Below, piece after piece: positions 11,759-23,025 of a DNA stretch of 64,000 bases (positions within the stretch are counted from its first letter, which is position 1; every line of letters begins with the position of its first letter). The notes beneath the pieces are model-generated. The model did not search any database. It was given only the letters and a program-made list of their open reading frames with translations, and was not told the DNA's origin. The translations under genes and the position numbers were made by a program. This DNA is from Lingula anatina (Eukaryota; Brachiopoda; Lingulata; Lingulida; Lingulidae), in assembly GCF_001039355.2 (NCBI RefSeq), contig NW_019775520.1, positions 10,138-74,137 of the forward strand. The letters are read 5' to 3'.

Positions 11759-13810
11759 ATATGCGGCCCTAGTACAGGGTACGTAATAGATACGATTTGG
11801 CACTTATTTTGTTAATGTGCCTCAGAATGAAATCAGGCATTTTTCAGCCCTTAAAATCCTCATCCAAATATGTAGAATTAATTAAAAGCATTGTAATATG
11901 TAGCGGTCAATTGTTTTAATGACATTTTAAGTAGTGCCTTGGTTATTTTTTATTATTTATTTATTTATTTATTTTTTACATTTTCGGATCTTTTTTCTTT
12001 AATACAGAAGTTAAATGTATAGTTGTAGACTAACATAGCCTACTGCACAAGATCTGTGATAGAATTGATGACAAAATAAAGATCTCTCTCTCTCTCTCTC
12101 TCTCGGAATGGAATGTATTACACAGAAGCATTTCTTTACCTCAAAGAAGTATTACACAGAAGCATCTCTTTCCCTCAATTTTTAAAATAAATTCTTTGTG
12201 AAATAACTCAACCAATTTTGTGCCTTTCAAATTAGAAACACAACATGCAAGTCCTCTTGTAATCGAACAATTTGCAATTATTTATTTTCTCTTGAAAGAT
12301 ACCTCAACTTTATGCTATCTAAGCGATTTTTAATTAAAAGGTGTGGCATGAAAATTTAGACTCAATGATTGAATTTCTTGTGCGCGTAGACAGATGCAGT
12401 GTGTTTCTCGTGGCGAGGAGCCCTTTCTATAGGTCTAGACGACACCTTAACGGGGTAAAAAAAATCTTCACAAATCACAAATTTCTCAAAATCGGATTAT
12501 CCAATTTTGATAACCTGTCTTAATTTCGATTCCCTGATAAATTACAGGTGTACAAGATTAGGTTTATGTTAAAACAAGAGGATGTAGGCCTACAGATAGC
12601 ACGAAAATCACTGTTATACGCGCACCGTTGTCACAGGTCTATCCTTGGATTCTCAAATATCATTGACGTCATAACACAATTACACAAAAACACCGGCACA
12701 TCCAAAAGCAATACTGAACTGAAGGCGAGCAAAAAGTTACCATTTCACTGCACAATGGGCATTTTCCGTATTTGTTATCCCAAGCGAAACGTGTGCAAAT
12801 GCTAAATGAATTTTTTTTTTTTAAATATGAGAGAGAGAGGTAACTGTCACCTTGATTGGTTCATCACAAGGGCGTAACCAGACCTTTTTAAAATTGTACG
12901 CACAGATCCTCAGAATTCTCAGGTACAGTTCAATGTAGACTGAGGCAACAGCTAGATGAAGGGTAGTTTAATCTTTATGTGCCAATTATCATCGCTTAGT
13001 TTTCACTAGTAATAAAACATCACCTAAAGTTAAACATATTCCCGCGATTTTATAAAGTAACAGTTTATTATTTCACCCAGAACCGTATGTTTATTTAACT
13101 AGGGGCTGTCTGACACAAACTTTGTGGCGTGTTTGGGGTGTATGGTGATTTCCTTTAAAAAGTTTAAAGATCATACTTTTCTCACTTTTTATTAGTAAAA
13201 AGGCACTCAATTTATCCGATTAATTGGACTTTTATATAGCAAAACTCAATCTTTCAACATTCCTCCCAGTCAATAAGGTATTCTATGTTCAAACCCGCTC
13301 CCAGGATTGAGATTGATAAACATTTTAAAGTCCTGATACATGTACCTTTTTACGTCGAGTGGCGCAGTCCATCTTCACAAATATAACATACTATATGTAC
13401 ATTACCAAAGTTACCAGTAAAGAGTACCGCGCGATGCTAAATGACCCTTTAGATTTCTAATTTTTGAGTCACACTCCCACTGGCAATAACAATTAAGTTG
13501 CGGTGATTATATGAAAATCATATATTTAGAACTCAAAAACGGGTACATAAATAATTTTTTCAGAGGTTGTGTATGCAGTATATATATAGGGACTGTATAG
13601 TTATATGACCCGGATGACTCAGCGATAACAACTGAAATATCCAAGATATTTTTCAATTCAAATTTAAGAAGGTTAATTTTATATGTTATTTGTCACTTAA
13701 CCTGAAAATATGTGTTGTAAAATTCCAAACGAGTTACGTGCTTTGTCTGTCTCTCCTCACCCTTTACAGCAAGTAGCTGGTATATTGTGAGTCCTACTCC
13801 ACTTTACTTA

Positions 13811-14406
13811 GACCGCATTCAGAACCAGTTGAGCCATGGCTCTACAAATCCGCGAACTAAATATGGCGGACGTACATGAAAGAAAAACCACCTAATCTTT
13901 TAATAGTCTCTCCGCCTCTCACACGCCTCCCCACGCGTCGTCCCCGGCGGGGGTACAGTCATTAAATCTCGGCTCCATTCGCCATGCGGAAGCTACCTGA
14001 GAAATATTAAGCGCGCACGCTCATCAATTAAATTCGAGGTGAAGAAAGCATGGCGGCTGGAGGCGGTCGAAGGAAAAAAACCCTTCTGTTCTATTATCTT
14101 TCAAAACAGAGACGAAAAAGGAATTAAGTGGCCAGTAGAGCAGCAATGAATCGAAAATCTACGGAGATAATGTCACCAGAGATATTCAGGGAGATATTCA
14201 CGGAGATACCCAGCCCCGCATGGCGAACGGAGCCGAGATTTAATGACTGTACCCCCACAGGGAGGCGTGTGAGTGGCGGAGGCGTGGGGAGGCGTGTGAG
14301 AGGCGGAGAGACTATTAAAAGATTAGGCGGTTTTCGTTCATGTACGTCCGCCATATTTAGTTAGCGGATTTGTAGAGCCATGGCTCAACTCGTTGTGAAT
14401 GCGGTC
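13811..14406. mobile_element. Foldback element with long inverted repeats and TTA target duplication
   Basis: The left arm begins GACCGCATTCAGAACCAGTT and the right arm is its near-perfect reverse complement, ending GAATGCGGTC. The arms extend about 190-220 bp each, around a 200 bp centre. Both flanks are TTA (13808-13810 and 14407-14409), the 3-bp duplication typical of PIF/Harbinger transposons. No transposase is present. It sits between the conserved distal promoter block and the first exon of MOLO1 copy C and is absent from the matching region of copy B. Confidence 0.75.
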
Positions 14407-14705
14407 TTAGATATGAATATTACTAAAGATTATGTTTGAATATGTAGTATGTTCTCAACAGTGTATGTTTATTAAAGTCGATAGAGACGGACCGTACACG
14501 CCGGAAGTCTCTCAGATTTGCCTGCGCTTTGTGCGCATGAGCAGAACGGATGGTTCACGCTCCGAACGATTCACGCCACACCGGGTCCGGGATTACGATG
14601 TGAAGCCTGTGAGTCGTGTTAACAACAACAAGTGAAGGTGTGGCCTGCGGAAGCGAATAAGTGAATGTAGTGAAACGATCACTCTTAAGTAAAAAGTCAA
14701 CAGAG

Positions 14706-17700
14706 ATGTACACAGTAAAGTTCATTTGTCTGTGTATATGTGCAGTGAATTGTGCTGAGGCCCAGTCTCCGACAACTTTTAATCCTCCACAGGCATGGAC
14801 CAAAGAAGAATTCCCTAATCCAAGATATGATGTCTACAAGTGTGGAAGAAATGGGGTGAGATCGTGGGTCTGTGATCCGAATAACATACTGAAGATCTAC
14901 GAAGGTACGAGTATGTTGAGTTTTGCGAAATGAAAATTGCCTTCTCGTCTCGCTTAGACCGAGAACGATCGCCGGCTGACGGTCTTCCGCAAACGAAAGG
15001 CATTGAACGAATATAAGATTGCAAACGATCTCCCGCTGAGGATACGAAAATTGCGTTCTCGTCTCGTCAACGAAGTCTCTTTAACAAATATGAAAATTGC
15101 CTCCTCGCCTCGCTCGGATTGCGAACGATCTCTCGCTGAAAATTTGAAAATTGCCTTTTTGTCTATCAGCTTTTTCAGGTACCGTGCGTATGAAGGTCCG
15201 GAAGGTGTTCCCTTTCATAATTTGGCGGCTAATTTGCTAAGAGTTCGTTTTAATCTAGTGTGATTTTTGAAAAAAGGCTCTGCATAAGAAGTAAGGGACA
15301 TTTTGGGGTAAAAGTTTGGAACCAGGCTTATTAGCATAATTTTAACATGCTGAATCCGGTTAACCCGGTTCCCAAGCGAATTTTTGCATTTTAACTGTCT
15401 AATTTGCATGGATATTGAATATTGGTTAGTTGAAAGTAAGATTTGAGTTAATTTACCGGCAGAGTGTGACGTCATATGGCACCACCTAGGATGAATTCAA
15501 CCGCATTAACCTGTTGCACAATGGCAATGTTACGTTAGCCTCATTTTTTTTCTTAGATAAAGGAATTGTCCCGTTAGTCTGTAATATTTGCGGTGTTGTG
15601 TTGCCATGTAAAGACAGGCCTTACATATCCGCCCAAAATATTTTATTTAGCATGATAATCACTGTCAGATTCAAGTAATCAAAAGCCATATTGAGCACAT
15701 TTTTAGACCTCGACCCTGCGATAATGGAGAGTACTGGTAAAAAAGTATACTCGTTGGCTAAGATGAGATTTAGGCAGACTTACCACCTCTAAGATAATAA
15801 CGATCGAGTGTGCATATTAATTGTTGTACAAGTCATCTTCCTACAATGTATGTACAGCTGTGTGAACCAAGCATATATACTGACAGTCAATGAAAACGCA
15901 TCATTTATTTATCAAATAATATTTTTGGTCCTCTGGCACATTAAGAAAATAACAGTTTACGTGTGAAATATGACCCATTATTCAGTTACACAAGGTGAAA
16001 TAAAGGTCAGAAATCAAATCTCTTTCGTTCCGCCCATCCTCCAGCATCCCCAGGGCCCGCAGTCACTCTTTCAGTGTCAGACTCGGCATCACTGAACTTT
16101 TTTGTCATCTGCCACACTGGATTTGGTGACTACCTTAAATAGGCTTAATTCATCACTATATATTGAACCTGATTAATTCACACCAATCACGAGACAGGAA
16201 AAACACATGATTTTGTAACAGCTGGTCACAAAATCACTGAAGCGGAAATTTTAAACATCCGAGTGGTCAGCCCACTCTCTTATGAACAAACATTTGTACT
16301 CGCTTAAATGGTTGGAATCGATTCTCGGTAAAAAAAAGGAAGTTTTCTGATGCGTTTTCACTGACTGTCAGTATAATTATAGGTCTACCTACGCTATACG
16401 CATATACAAGTGTATCACCTGTACAAGTACAGGTACCAGTACATCCGACTCAGCCCCCTGACTACTCAGTACACCTAAACCTAAGTATTTGATCCCGCTA
16501 CGAATAAACTTATAATGCACCCCTTAAACTGGTTAGGTAGCAATAAAGTACCCTCTACCAGGGCGGAAGTTCTGTAGACATTTTTGCTGAGGTGACACAC
16601 AGTACAGAGATAAGCCATCTAGCAATTAAGTGTATACGTGCGTGCGTGCTGGCGTGCATGTGAATGTGTGTGTGTGTGTGTGTGTGTGATAGCCCCACCG
16701 CACAGATAATTTTTTGGCCCATAGAGATTACATAGCAAAGAAAAAAGGAAAGAGTGGGTCTAGGGGCGGTGACGTCCTTGAAGATAAAAGGAGTCATGCA
16801 GTGTAACTCTTTTTTGCATTTGAGGCACGTTTATATATTATTCGATGTCTAAAAATTAAATTTCAGGTGACCAGCTTGATGTTCAGCTGGATCGTATTCG
16901 TAATGACTCACCGTGCGCGTGTGGTTACTGCCCGGCAGATCGAAGCGGATACCAAGTTGCTATAGCTGTAGTTCCGAAACTCGCTCTACCGGCAGGGTAT
17001 GTATCTCATTACTTTCAAGCGTCGATAATATTTTTTATTCATTTTCATTCCTTTGTTTAATTTTGTACGTGTATACGTCGCGTTTGGGCATTTATATAGA
17101 CTTAATTTCTGCACCTAAGTTAATTGTAATTGTCTTGATTAACGATTGTCGTCATCGTTTTTATGTAAAATGAAATAGTTCTATAGGCCTGCATCAAGCC
17201 TATTATCTTGACTGGGCTGTGAATTATGACAAGACCTGTATCAATCTGCCTAAAGGGATAATAACTTTTCGTTTTGGCCAAAAAATTAATTTCCCTGGAG
17301 TAAACAACAATTTTCCCATACTTACCAATGGTTAATGAATCCATTTTTACATTCAAAGTTAGTCCCTGGATTTTTTCTAAAAAGTTTGTTTTTTTTTGTT
17401 AAAAATCTCTTAAGAGATTACAACAGAGTATAGCCATCAATGGAGGTCACGTGGTCTGAAGACAAGCTCAGATATCAGAATAATAGCTATAACTGCTGTT
17501 TTAGTCGTAAAACAGAACATATTATATTTCTATGAGTTATTCACAATGTTTTATTGTGAAATATAGACCTCATACGAAGAGTTATTATCCCCTATATATA
17601 CGTCCAATATATACATCTACTTAATTATTTGTAAATGTTGGGCATCGAGCTTAACATGCATAATCCCTACGGTCTTACCAAACTTTTTAAATTGGCGACT

Positions 17701-18632
17701 GATTAAATGAAGTGCCTACATTTCCAGAGTTCCTGACACGTCAAATGAGAAACTAATTGCCATTGAAAAGTTCGCCGATTACCTACGTATCACCTCCTGG
17801 GGTTATGGCTACTGCCAAGACAGCGTAGTTATAGTACTGTCTACCCAAGACAGAAAAGTAAATACATTTTATAATTATTTTAAAGTGGCATGATTAAATT
17901 GATTCATAAAACCCTATGTATTTCCATCGTTCAATTCCCAAAATATTAGGAACCAAATGCTGATGTCATGTAGTAATTATCCAGGTGTGCCAAATATTAA
18001 AATAAATGTTTCAGATATGGACTTCCACTGGATCAAAATCACGTCTCAAACTGACCAATAACTGTATCAACAAGGTGACGCAAGAAGTGAAATCCTATTT
18101 AAGTGATGGTCGGTGGGCTTCTGGACTCCAAGCCATGGTTTCTTCTTATCGGTGAGTTTGATTTGGGTTGTGAATTTTTTTTTATGTTCTGAACAGAAAT
18201 GTAACTTTGCTTACAGTTAATACGTTTAACACGTTTAATTTTTCTCCCTTTTGCTGATTTCCCGTCTTTCCCAAAATATTGGCGATTTAAAAAAATGAAA
18301 TGAAATTTTAAAAAATATGCATGTTTCTTCCCAGTTTAATAAATTGAAAGGTAACATGTTACAAAGAATAATGGTTGAAATATTTTAGTTCAGCGTAATC
18401 TGAATTCCGGTTTACGAGTTGGTGACAATCTTTCTGGTAAATAAGATAACGCACATCTCAAATCCTACAAGAAATTCTCTCTATGGCGGGTTAACGTAAC
18501 GTGTATCTGTGGCGGAAATATCCAAGGATGAGTTTCGATGCTTATTCCTGTTAAAAAGATTCAATTTCTTGCTCCCGCGAGAGATTCTGTTTGTCGTCGC
18601 TAGTGCTATTTATCATGTGTAATGTTTTATAT

Positions 18633-18670
<38 letters not shown>

Positions 18671-19059
18671 AGTCATGATTATGATAAGACTTATGACACC
18701 AAAATTGCCCCCTTACCTTATACCACTTTCGTTTCAGGGACGTCTTTTTAGGTCGCTTTAGCTGCAGCTCTACTGGGGGCGGGGGAATGATAGCAGGGAT
18801 TATTATCGGAGTCTTAGCGTTCACCGGCATTTGTGTGGCCGCCATCTACTGTATCCTCCGAGCCGGCTACTGTGGTGGATTCGGCGGTGGTGGAGGCTCG
18901 GGAGGAAGCCATCATCATCACTGGGGAGGTGGCGGTGGCGGCGGTGGTGGCGGTGGTGGTGGTGGCGGCGGTGGTGGCGGTGGTGGTGGTGGTGGCGGTG
19001 GAGGTGGTGGTGGTGGCGGTGGCGGTGGCGGAGGCGGTGGCGGAGGAGGAGGTTTCTAG
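14706..19059 (+). CDS. MOLO1/TPM-domain membrane protein, copy C, polyglycine tail
   Basis: Exons 14706-14904, 16867-16996, 17728-17857, 18015-18151 and 18738-19059 join in phase for 305 aa. The signal peptide (MYTVKFICLCICAVNCAEAQ) is followed directly by the ectodomain: the Ser/Thr-rich spacer of copy B is missing, 27 codons in frame. Ectodomain residues are nearly identical to copy B. The transmembrane helix is at about 216-238; the tail is SGGS-HHHH-W followed by an almost pure Gly run to the terminal Phe. Introns 1 and 2 carry transposon insertions; in intron 2 the insertion reaches to just before exon 3, and the acceptor now reads CTACATTTCCAG instead of AAATATTTCAG. The product is probably functional because all exons stay open. 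Confidence 0.85.
14929..15180. repeat. Imperfect short repeats around GAAAATTGC and AACGATCTCCCGCTGA
   Basis: GAAAATTGC recurs at about 14932, 15046, 15092 and 15146, each followed by a TCTCGTCTCG-like block and alternating with GCGAACGATCTCTCGCTGA. Spacing is irregular (114, 46, 54). It is part of an insertion present only in duplication unit 2. Origin unknown. Confidence 0.55.
15878..16373. mobile_element. TA-flanked MITE with demonstrable empty site
   Basis: A 496 bp element with inverted termini TACTGACAGTCAATGAAAAC and GTTTTCACTGACTGTCAGTA, flanked by TA on both sides. The homologous site in unit 1 (about 9381-9395, AAGCATATAATTATAGG) is exactly the flanks with a single TA, so the insertion and its duplication are shown directly. 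TA targets and short inverted repeats point to Tc1/mariner mobilisation. It lies in intron 1 of MOLO1 copy C. Confidence 0.85.
17251..17593. mobile_element. TTAA-type MITE in intron 2 of MOLO1 copy C
   Basis: The left end AAAGGGATAATAACTTTTCG and right end CGAAGAGTTATTATCCC are the same family as 5716-6027. Flanks are less clean (TAAA and CTATA). It lies inside a roughly 550 bp stretch absent from the corresponding intron of copy B. Confidence 0.7.
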
Positions 19060-19226
19060 AGACCGTGTGTTATATGTTTTGTTTCTTGAATGTCTCTGCA
19101 AACAATTTTGCGTTTTTGAAATTCTCCTATACGCTTAACCAGGGTCACAGATTTATTTTTCACTAGATAATGACAGATATGTCTCTTGTAAAATGACGGG
19201 ACTTTGCGTCAGAGGAAAGAGCACAT

Positions 19227-19232
19227 AATAAA
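19227..19232 (+). promoter_or_regulatory. Polyadenylation signal AATAAA of MOLO1 copy C
   Basis: AATAAA about 168 bp after the stop, at the equivalent place to 11753-11758 in copy B. Confidence 0.55.
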
Positions 19233-19583
19233 TATACGGCCCTAGTACAGGGTACGTAATGGATACGATTTGGCACTTAGTTTGTTTATGTGCCTCAGAA
19301 TGAAATCGGGCATTTGTCAGGCATTAAAACCCACAAGCAAATATGTAGAATTAATTAAAAGCATTGTAATATGTAGCGGTCAATTGTTTTTAATTGCATT
19401 TTAAGTAGTGTACTCTTGGTAATTTTTTTATTATTTATTCATTTTTTACATTTTCGGATCTTTGTTCTTTTATACATTTAATTTCGTTTATCATTTCATA
19501 ATTTATTGAAATAATAAATAGAAGTTAAATGTATAGTTGTAGACTAACATAGCCTACTGCACAAGATATGTGGTAGAATTATG

Positions 19584-19588
<5 letters not shown>

Positions 19589-19634
<46 letters not shown>

Positions 19635-19812
19635 AGAGTAAAAGTGTTTTTCCTGTACGAGTATATAAAAAAAGAATAGCAGCTATTTTGCCCCGACCTG
19701 TTTCATTGCATCTTCAGGCTTATCTATCAAAACCCCCGAAGATGCAATGAAACCGGTTGGGGCAAAATAGCTGCTGTTCTTTTTTTCTTTTTATCATATA
19801 TATATATATACT
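19589..19812. repeat. (TA)n tract containing an almost perfect palindrome
   Basis: TA repeats (19589-19631 and 19797-19812) enclose a hairpin. The left arm, about 19669-19716 (AGCAGCTATTTTGCCCC then TTTCATTGCATCTTC), is matched by its reverse complement at about 19737-19787, with a loop of about 20 bp. It looks like a foldback element inserted in TA repeats. Unit 1 has only a short (CT)n tract at this position. Confidence 0.7.
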
Positions 19813-19813
19813 A

Positions 19814-21192
19814 CACACACTGGACAATAGAAGTGTCACCCCCTAAATCAGAGTAATAAATGTAGGCAGATCTTGGGTAGTTATAATGCCTGGTCTACTT
19901 TTAATGTGACTAATGAGTATAAAACCGCTATACCATGGAATTGTATTGTTGGTCTTGTACATGTACAGTAAATGTTATTCCTGTCTTCCTCCAATATGGC
20001 AAGATACCGGCAATTTTCTAACGGTTATAGGCTTAAAGTTATTAACCTGAAGAGGCGGAATATAAGCAATGTCAGAATATCGATACAATTGAATTGTTCA
20101 GTCAGAACCGTGCAGAGGGTCTGGTCTCGGTATAGAAACACTCGATCAAAAGACAAATTGCCTCAGATGGGTCGTCCAAGAAAAACCTACTGGCCGTTAA
20201 GACCGACGACTGATTTTGATGTCCAGGTTGTCAAAGTTCGACATTCATTGCTTGACAACACAGTGGAACAATTTCACACATAAGAATGTGTCTGTGAAAA
20301 TTGCTAGGCGTCGGTTACGTGCTCAGCGAGTGTACAGCAGGGTAGCAAGACTGAAACCTCTTATATTGTTACAAAACAGGCAACGTAGAGTGAACTAGGG
20401 TCAACAAGATCTGGAACTGGACAGTCCATGACAATATTGGTCCTATATATATTTTTTGATGAGTGTCGCTTTGGTCTGACCTCTGATGACAGACGGGTAC
20501 GATGCTGGCGAACTGCTGGTAAAGCATTTGAACCACATGCACTGAATTTTCGAACCCGGAGCAGCATATTCATCATGGTGTGGGGCTGCATCAGCATCCA
20601 TGGCGTGGGCGAATTGACAGTGGTTGATGGAAACATGAATCACTAGAAATATATATTTGTTTTTGAGTCAGGCTTGCTACCATCTATTACTAACATGTTT
20701 GATGACAGGAATTATGCATTTGTTCACCAGGATGACAATGCTCCTTGTCACAGGCCCAGAGCAGTTGAAGATTGGTTTGACCAACAGGACATTCGCAGGG
20801 TGATGTGGCCTTCCCAGAGTCCGGATGCAAACATAATTGAAAATGTGTGGAATGATATGTCAAAACTTTTGACAAATGCCCGTCTAACCAGCAGAGAAAC
20901 TCTGTTATATTCAGTGTTTCATGCTTGGGCCAGCATAAGCTCTGAACACATCAGACAATTATATGAATCCTTGCCTCGTAGACTGGCACCTATTATTAGG
21001 TCACGTGGCAATGCCAGCAAGTACTAATTTTGGACTTGAAACTGCATATTTATGTAGAATGTATATCTTGTTCTCATTTTTTTAAAAATTTGATGTTAAT
21101 AAAATGATACCAGGAGCATATCATTCCACAGTCATTTATCTCCCCCATAGTATTGGTTCAGTAGGGGTGACACTTATATTGTCCAGTGTGTG
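19814..21192. mobile_element. Tc1-like DNA transposon, 1379 bp, decayed
   Basis: The inverted termini are CACACACTGGACAATAGAAG and its counterpart ending ATTGTCCAGTGTGTG. TA target dinucleotides flank both sides (19812-19813 and 21193-21194). The interior holds a broken transposase. Size, TA duplication and the catalytic pattern fit the Tc1/mariner superfamily. It lies downstream of MOLO1 copy C and is absent from unit 1. Confidence 0.88.
19996..21027 (+). pseudogene. Tc1-like transposase pseudogene (DD34E)
   Basis: The N-terminal part has a helix-turn-helix (MARYRQFSNGYRLKVI...) and the GRPRK motif. Later segments carry the catalytic acidic residues in FFDECRF, in QDDNAPCH and in IIENVW; 34 residues separate the second Asp from the Glu, the DD34E spacing of Tc1 elements. 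The frame is broken: a frameshift near 20270-20285, a stop near 20396-20398 and another at about 20643-20645. It therefore cannot produce a complete enzyme. No restored protein is given. Confidence 0.88.
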
Positions 21193-21194
21193 TA

Positions 21195-23025
21195 TTTTAG
21201 TTTCTAGCCTTTTCAATACGGAATGGAATGTATTACACAGAAATCTCTATCTCTCAATTTTTAAAATAAATTCTTTGTGAAATAACGCAACCAATTTTGT
21301 GTCTTTCAAATTAGAAACACAACATGCAAGTCCTCTTGCAATCGAAGAATTTGCAATTATTTATTTTATCTTGAAAGATACCTCAGCTTTATGCCATCAA
21401 AGCGATTTTTCAATCAAAAGGTGACGCATGAAAATTCAGACTCAATGATTGAATCTCTTGTGTGCGTAGAGAGATGCAGTGTGTTTCTCGTGGCGAGGGG
21501 CCCTTTCTACAGGTTTAGACGACACCTTTACGGGGTAAAATCAACACAAATCACAAATTTACAGTAGGATTATCCAATTTTGATCATCTGTCTTAATTTC
21601 GATTCCCTGATGAATTACAGGTGTACATGATTAGGTTTATGTCAAATCAAGAGGATGAAGGTCAATGTAGGCCTATTATAGCACGAAAATATATGCGTTA
21701 TCACTGCTTTTGACGGTTTTGATATATGCTGGCTGTGCTAACAGCTAACATACATGTATATCAGAACCGCCAATAGGAGTGCTAACGGATGGATTTTCGT
21801 GCTAGCCTACAGAGTGTCCGGAGAGGACTCATCTTTATACGTCCCGCACCGTTAATCCCACTAGAAAACTTCATATTTTCTGCATCGTACGCCACACCGG
21901 CAGGACCCCCCCCCTCCCCCATCATTACATATTCTGTAAAATCAGTGTTATACGCGCACCGTTACTTCCCCACACCGATACTCCTCGCAAAGTTAAATGA
22001 GTACTGTCTTCAGGCCGTAAAATTTGGAAAGTTGTCCAACAAGCGCGACCTACCCTGACTTTGAGGGAATCAGATGTTTTGTACCAATTTTATTTAATTC
22101 TTTCTTTCTTTCTTTATTTATTAAAATACTTATCTATTTATTTTGGAAATGAAACAAAAAAGTCTGTGGTAAGTGGGATTATTTTCAATGAACCCCAGGA
22201 AATTATCTTAATGCTGTACGCTCTAAAAACGCCTGCACTATGGTTCCCTCCTTCCTAAATTCGGGTGAGGGAAAACGACTGTGCTGTGCATGTTAGAAAT
22301 CAAAAATGATTTGCGTCTAGCACGATGCTACAGGCTACACAAATTATTCCTTGTGAATCAGTGATGCTTACCTTACAAAAAATGACTCAGCAGAGCCAGA
22401 GCATGCGGACTGGCTGTGTTCGAGCGTGCTGATGAGGAGACAGGTGAGGCGAGTTACAGTACCTGTTCTTTGTTCGTATCTTGAAGGTTTGCGTCTCGGG
22501 GTCACTCTGAACTTCTGTTGTCTAAAAACGTTCCCCTATTGAAACTGAGTACATGTAAGTCCATTGAAAAGGCAGTGATCAAAGGGTTGAAGCCTTTCTT
22601 GTGCAGAACTGCCACCTTGTGAACGGTAACAAAACGAGAAGACACAGGTGAGCTGGTGTCAGAGTACACGCATGTCACACTGACATGACCCCATTTTAAA
22701 TAATTCGGTGGACGTTGTCTGTCAATAATATTATCTGTAGCGATTTTAATGGAGTTCTTAAATCGGTCGGTAGTTCGTAACAACAGCTGCACAGTGCACT
22801 TACTGTACCTGTAATAACGCCATTTACATTTGTACTTGCCTCAGATTTTCCTCTTAACTTTTGCACATGTACATAATACATGTAAGTAGTCTGTACGTAC
22901 GTACTGTGCCTCTTAAACAACATTTGTTCTTGTATCTTTCTGTATTTTTAGATGTGGTATAATATATGGCATGGCGAGATATAATCAAGCTTTGATCAGG
23001 TTGATAAGTGAGAGAGATTATTAAA
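21195..23025. other. End of duplication unit 2 and intergenic region before the RRM/F-box gene
   Basis: 21220-21690 matches 12110-12600 of unit 1. 21690-21940 is an insertion specific to unit 2 and contains the motif GGATTTTCGTGCTAGCCTA, which recurs in similar form at about 48340-48360. From about 21962 to 23025 I see no gene; the promoter and 5' UTR of the next gene should lie at the right end. Confidence 0.5.

Larger units (their letters stand above)
7313..12620. repeat. Tandem duplication unit 1 (contains MOLO1 copy B)
   Basis: From the GAGAGA tract followed by GGTAACTGTCACGTTGATTG to about 12620 this unit matches the unit beginning at about 12828 in promoter, all exons, intron cores and 3' flank. 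It is the shorter unit and preserves the empty sites of insertions found in unit 2. Confidence 0.85.
12828..21960. repeat. Tandem duplication unit 2 (contains MOLO1 copy C)
   Basis: Second unit, starting GAGAGAGAGGTAACTGTCACC and ending near TTATACGCGCACCGTT (about 21962), which matches about 12620 in unit 1. It is about 3.8 kb longer than unit 1, mainly because of insertions at 13811-14406, 14935-15400, 15878-16373, 17180-17720, 19589-21192 and 21690-21940. Confidence 0.85.

Noticed and set aside
14124-14364. Overlapping open frames on both strands of the foldback element
   Set aside because: They mirror each other because the sequence is palindromic; no protein-like composition.
18814-19166. 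Similar frames over the polyglycine region of copy C
   Set aside because: Same repeat shadow effect.
21789-22058. 89-codon open frame after the MOLO1 cluster
   Set aside because: It spans the insertion boundary of duplication unit 2, so its frame is recent and accidental.
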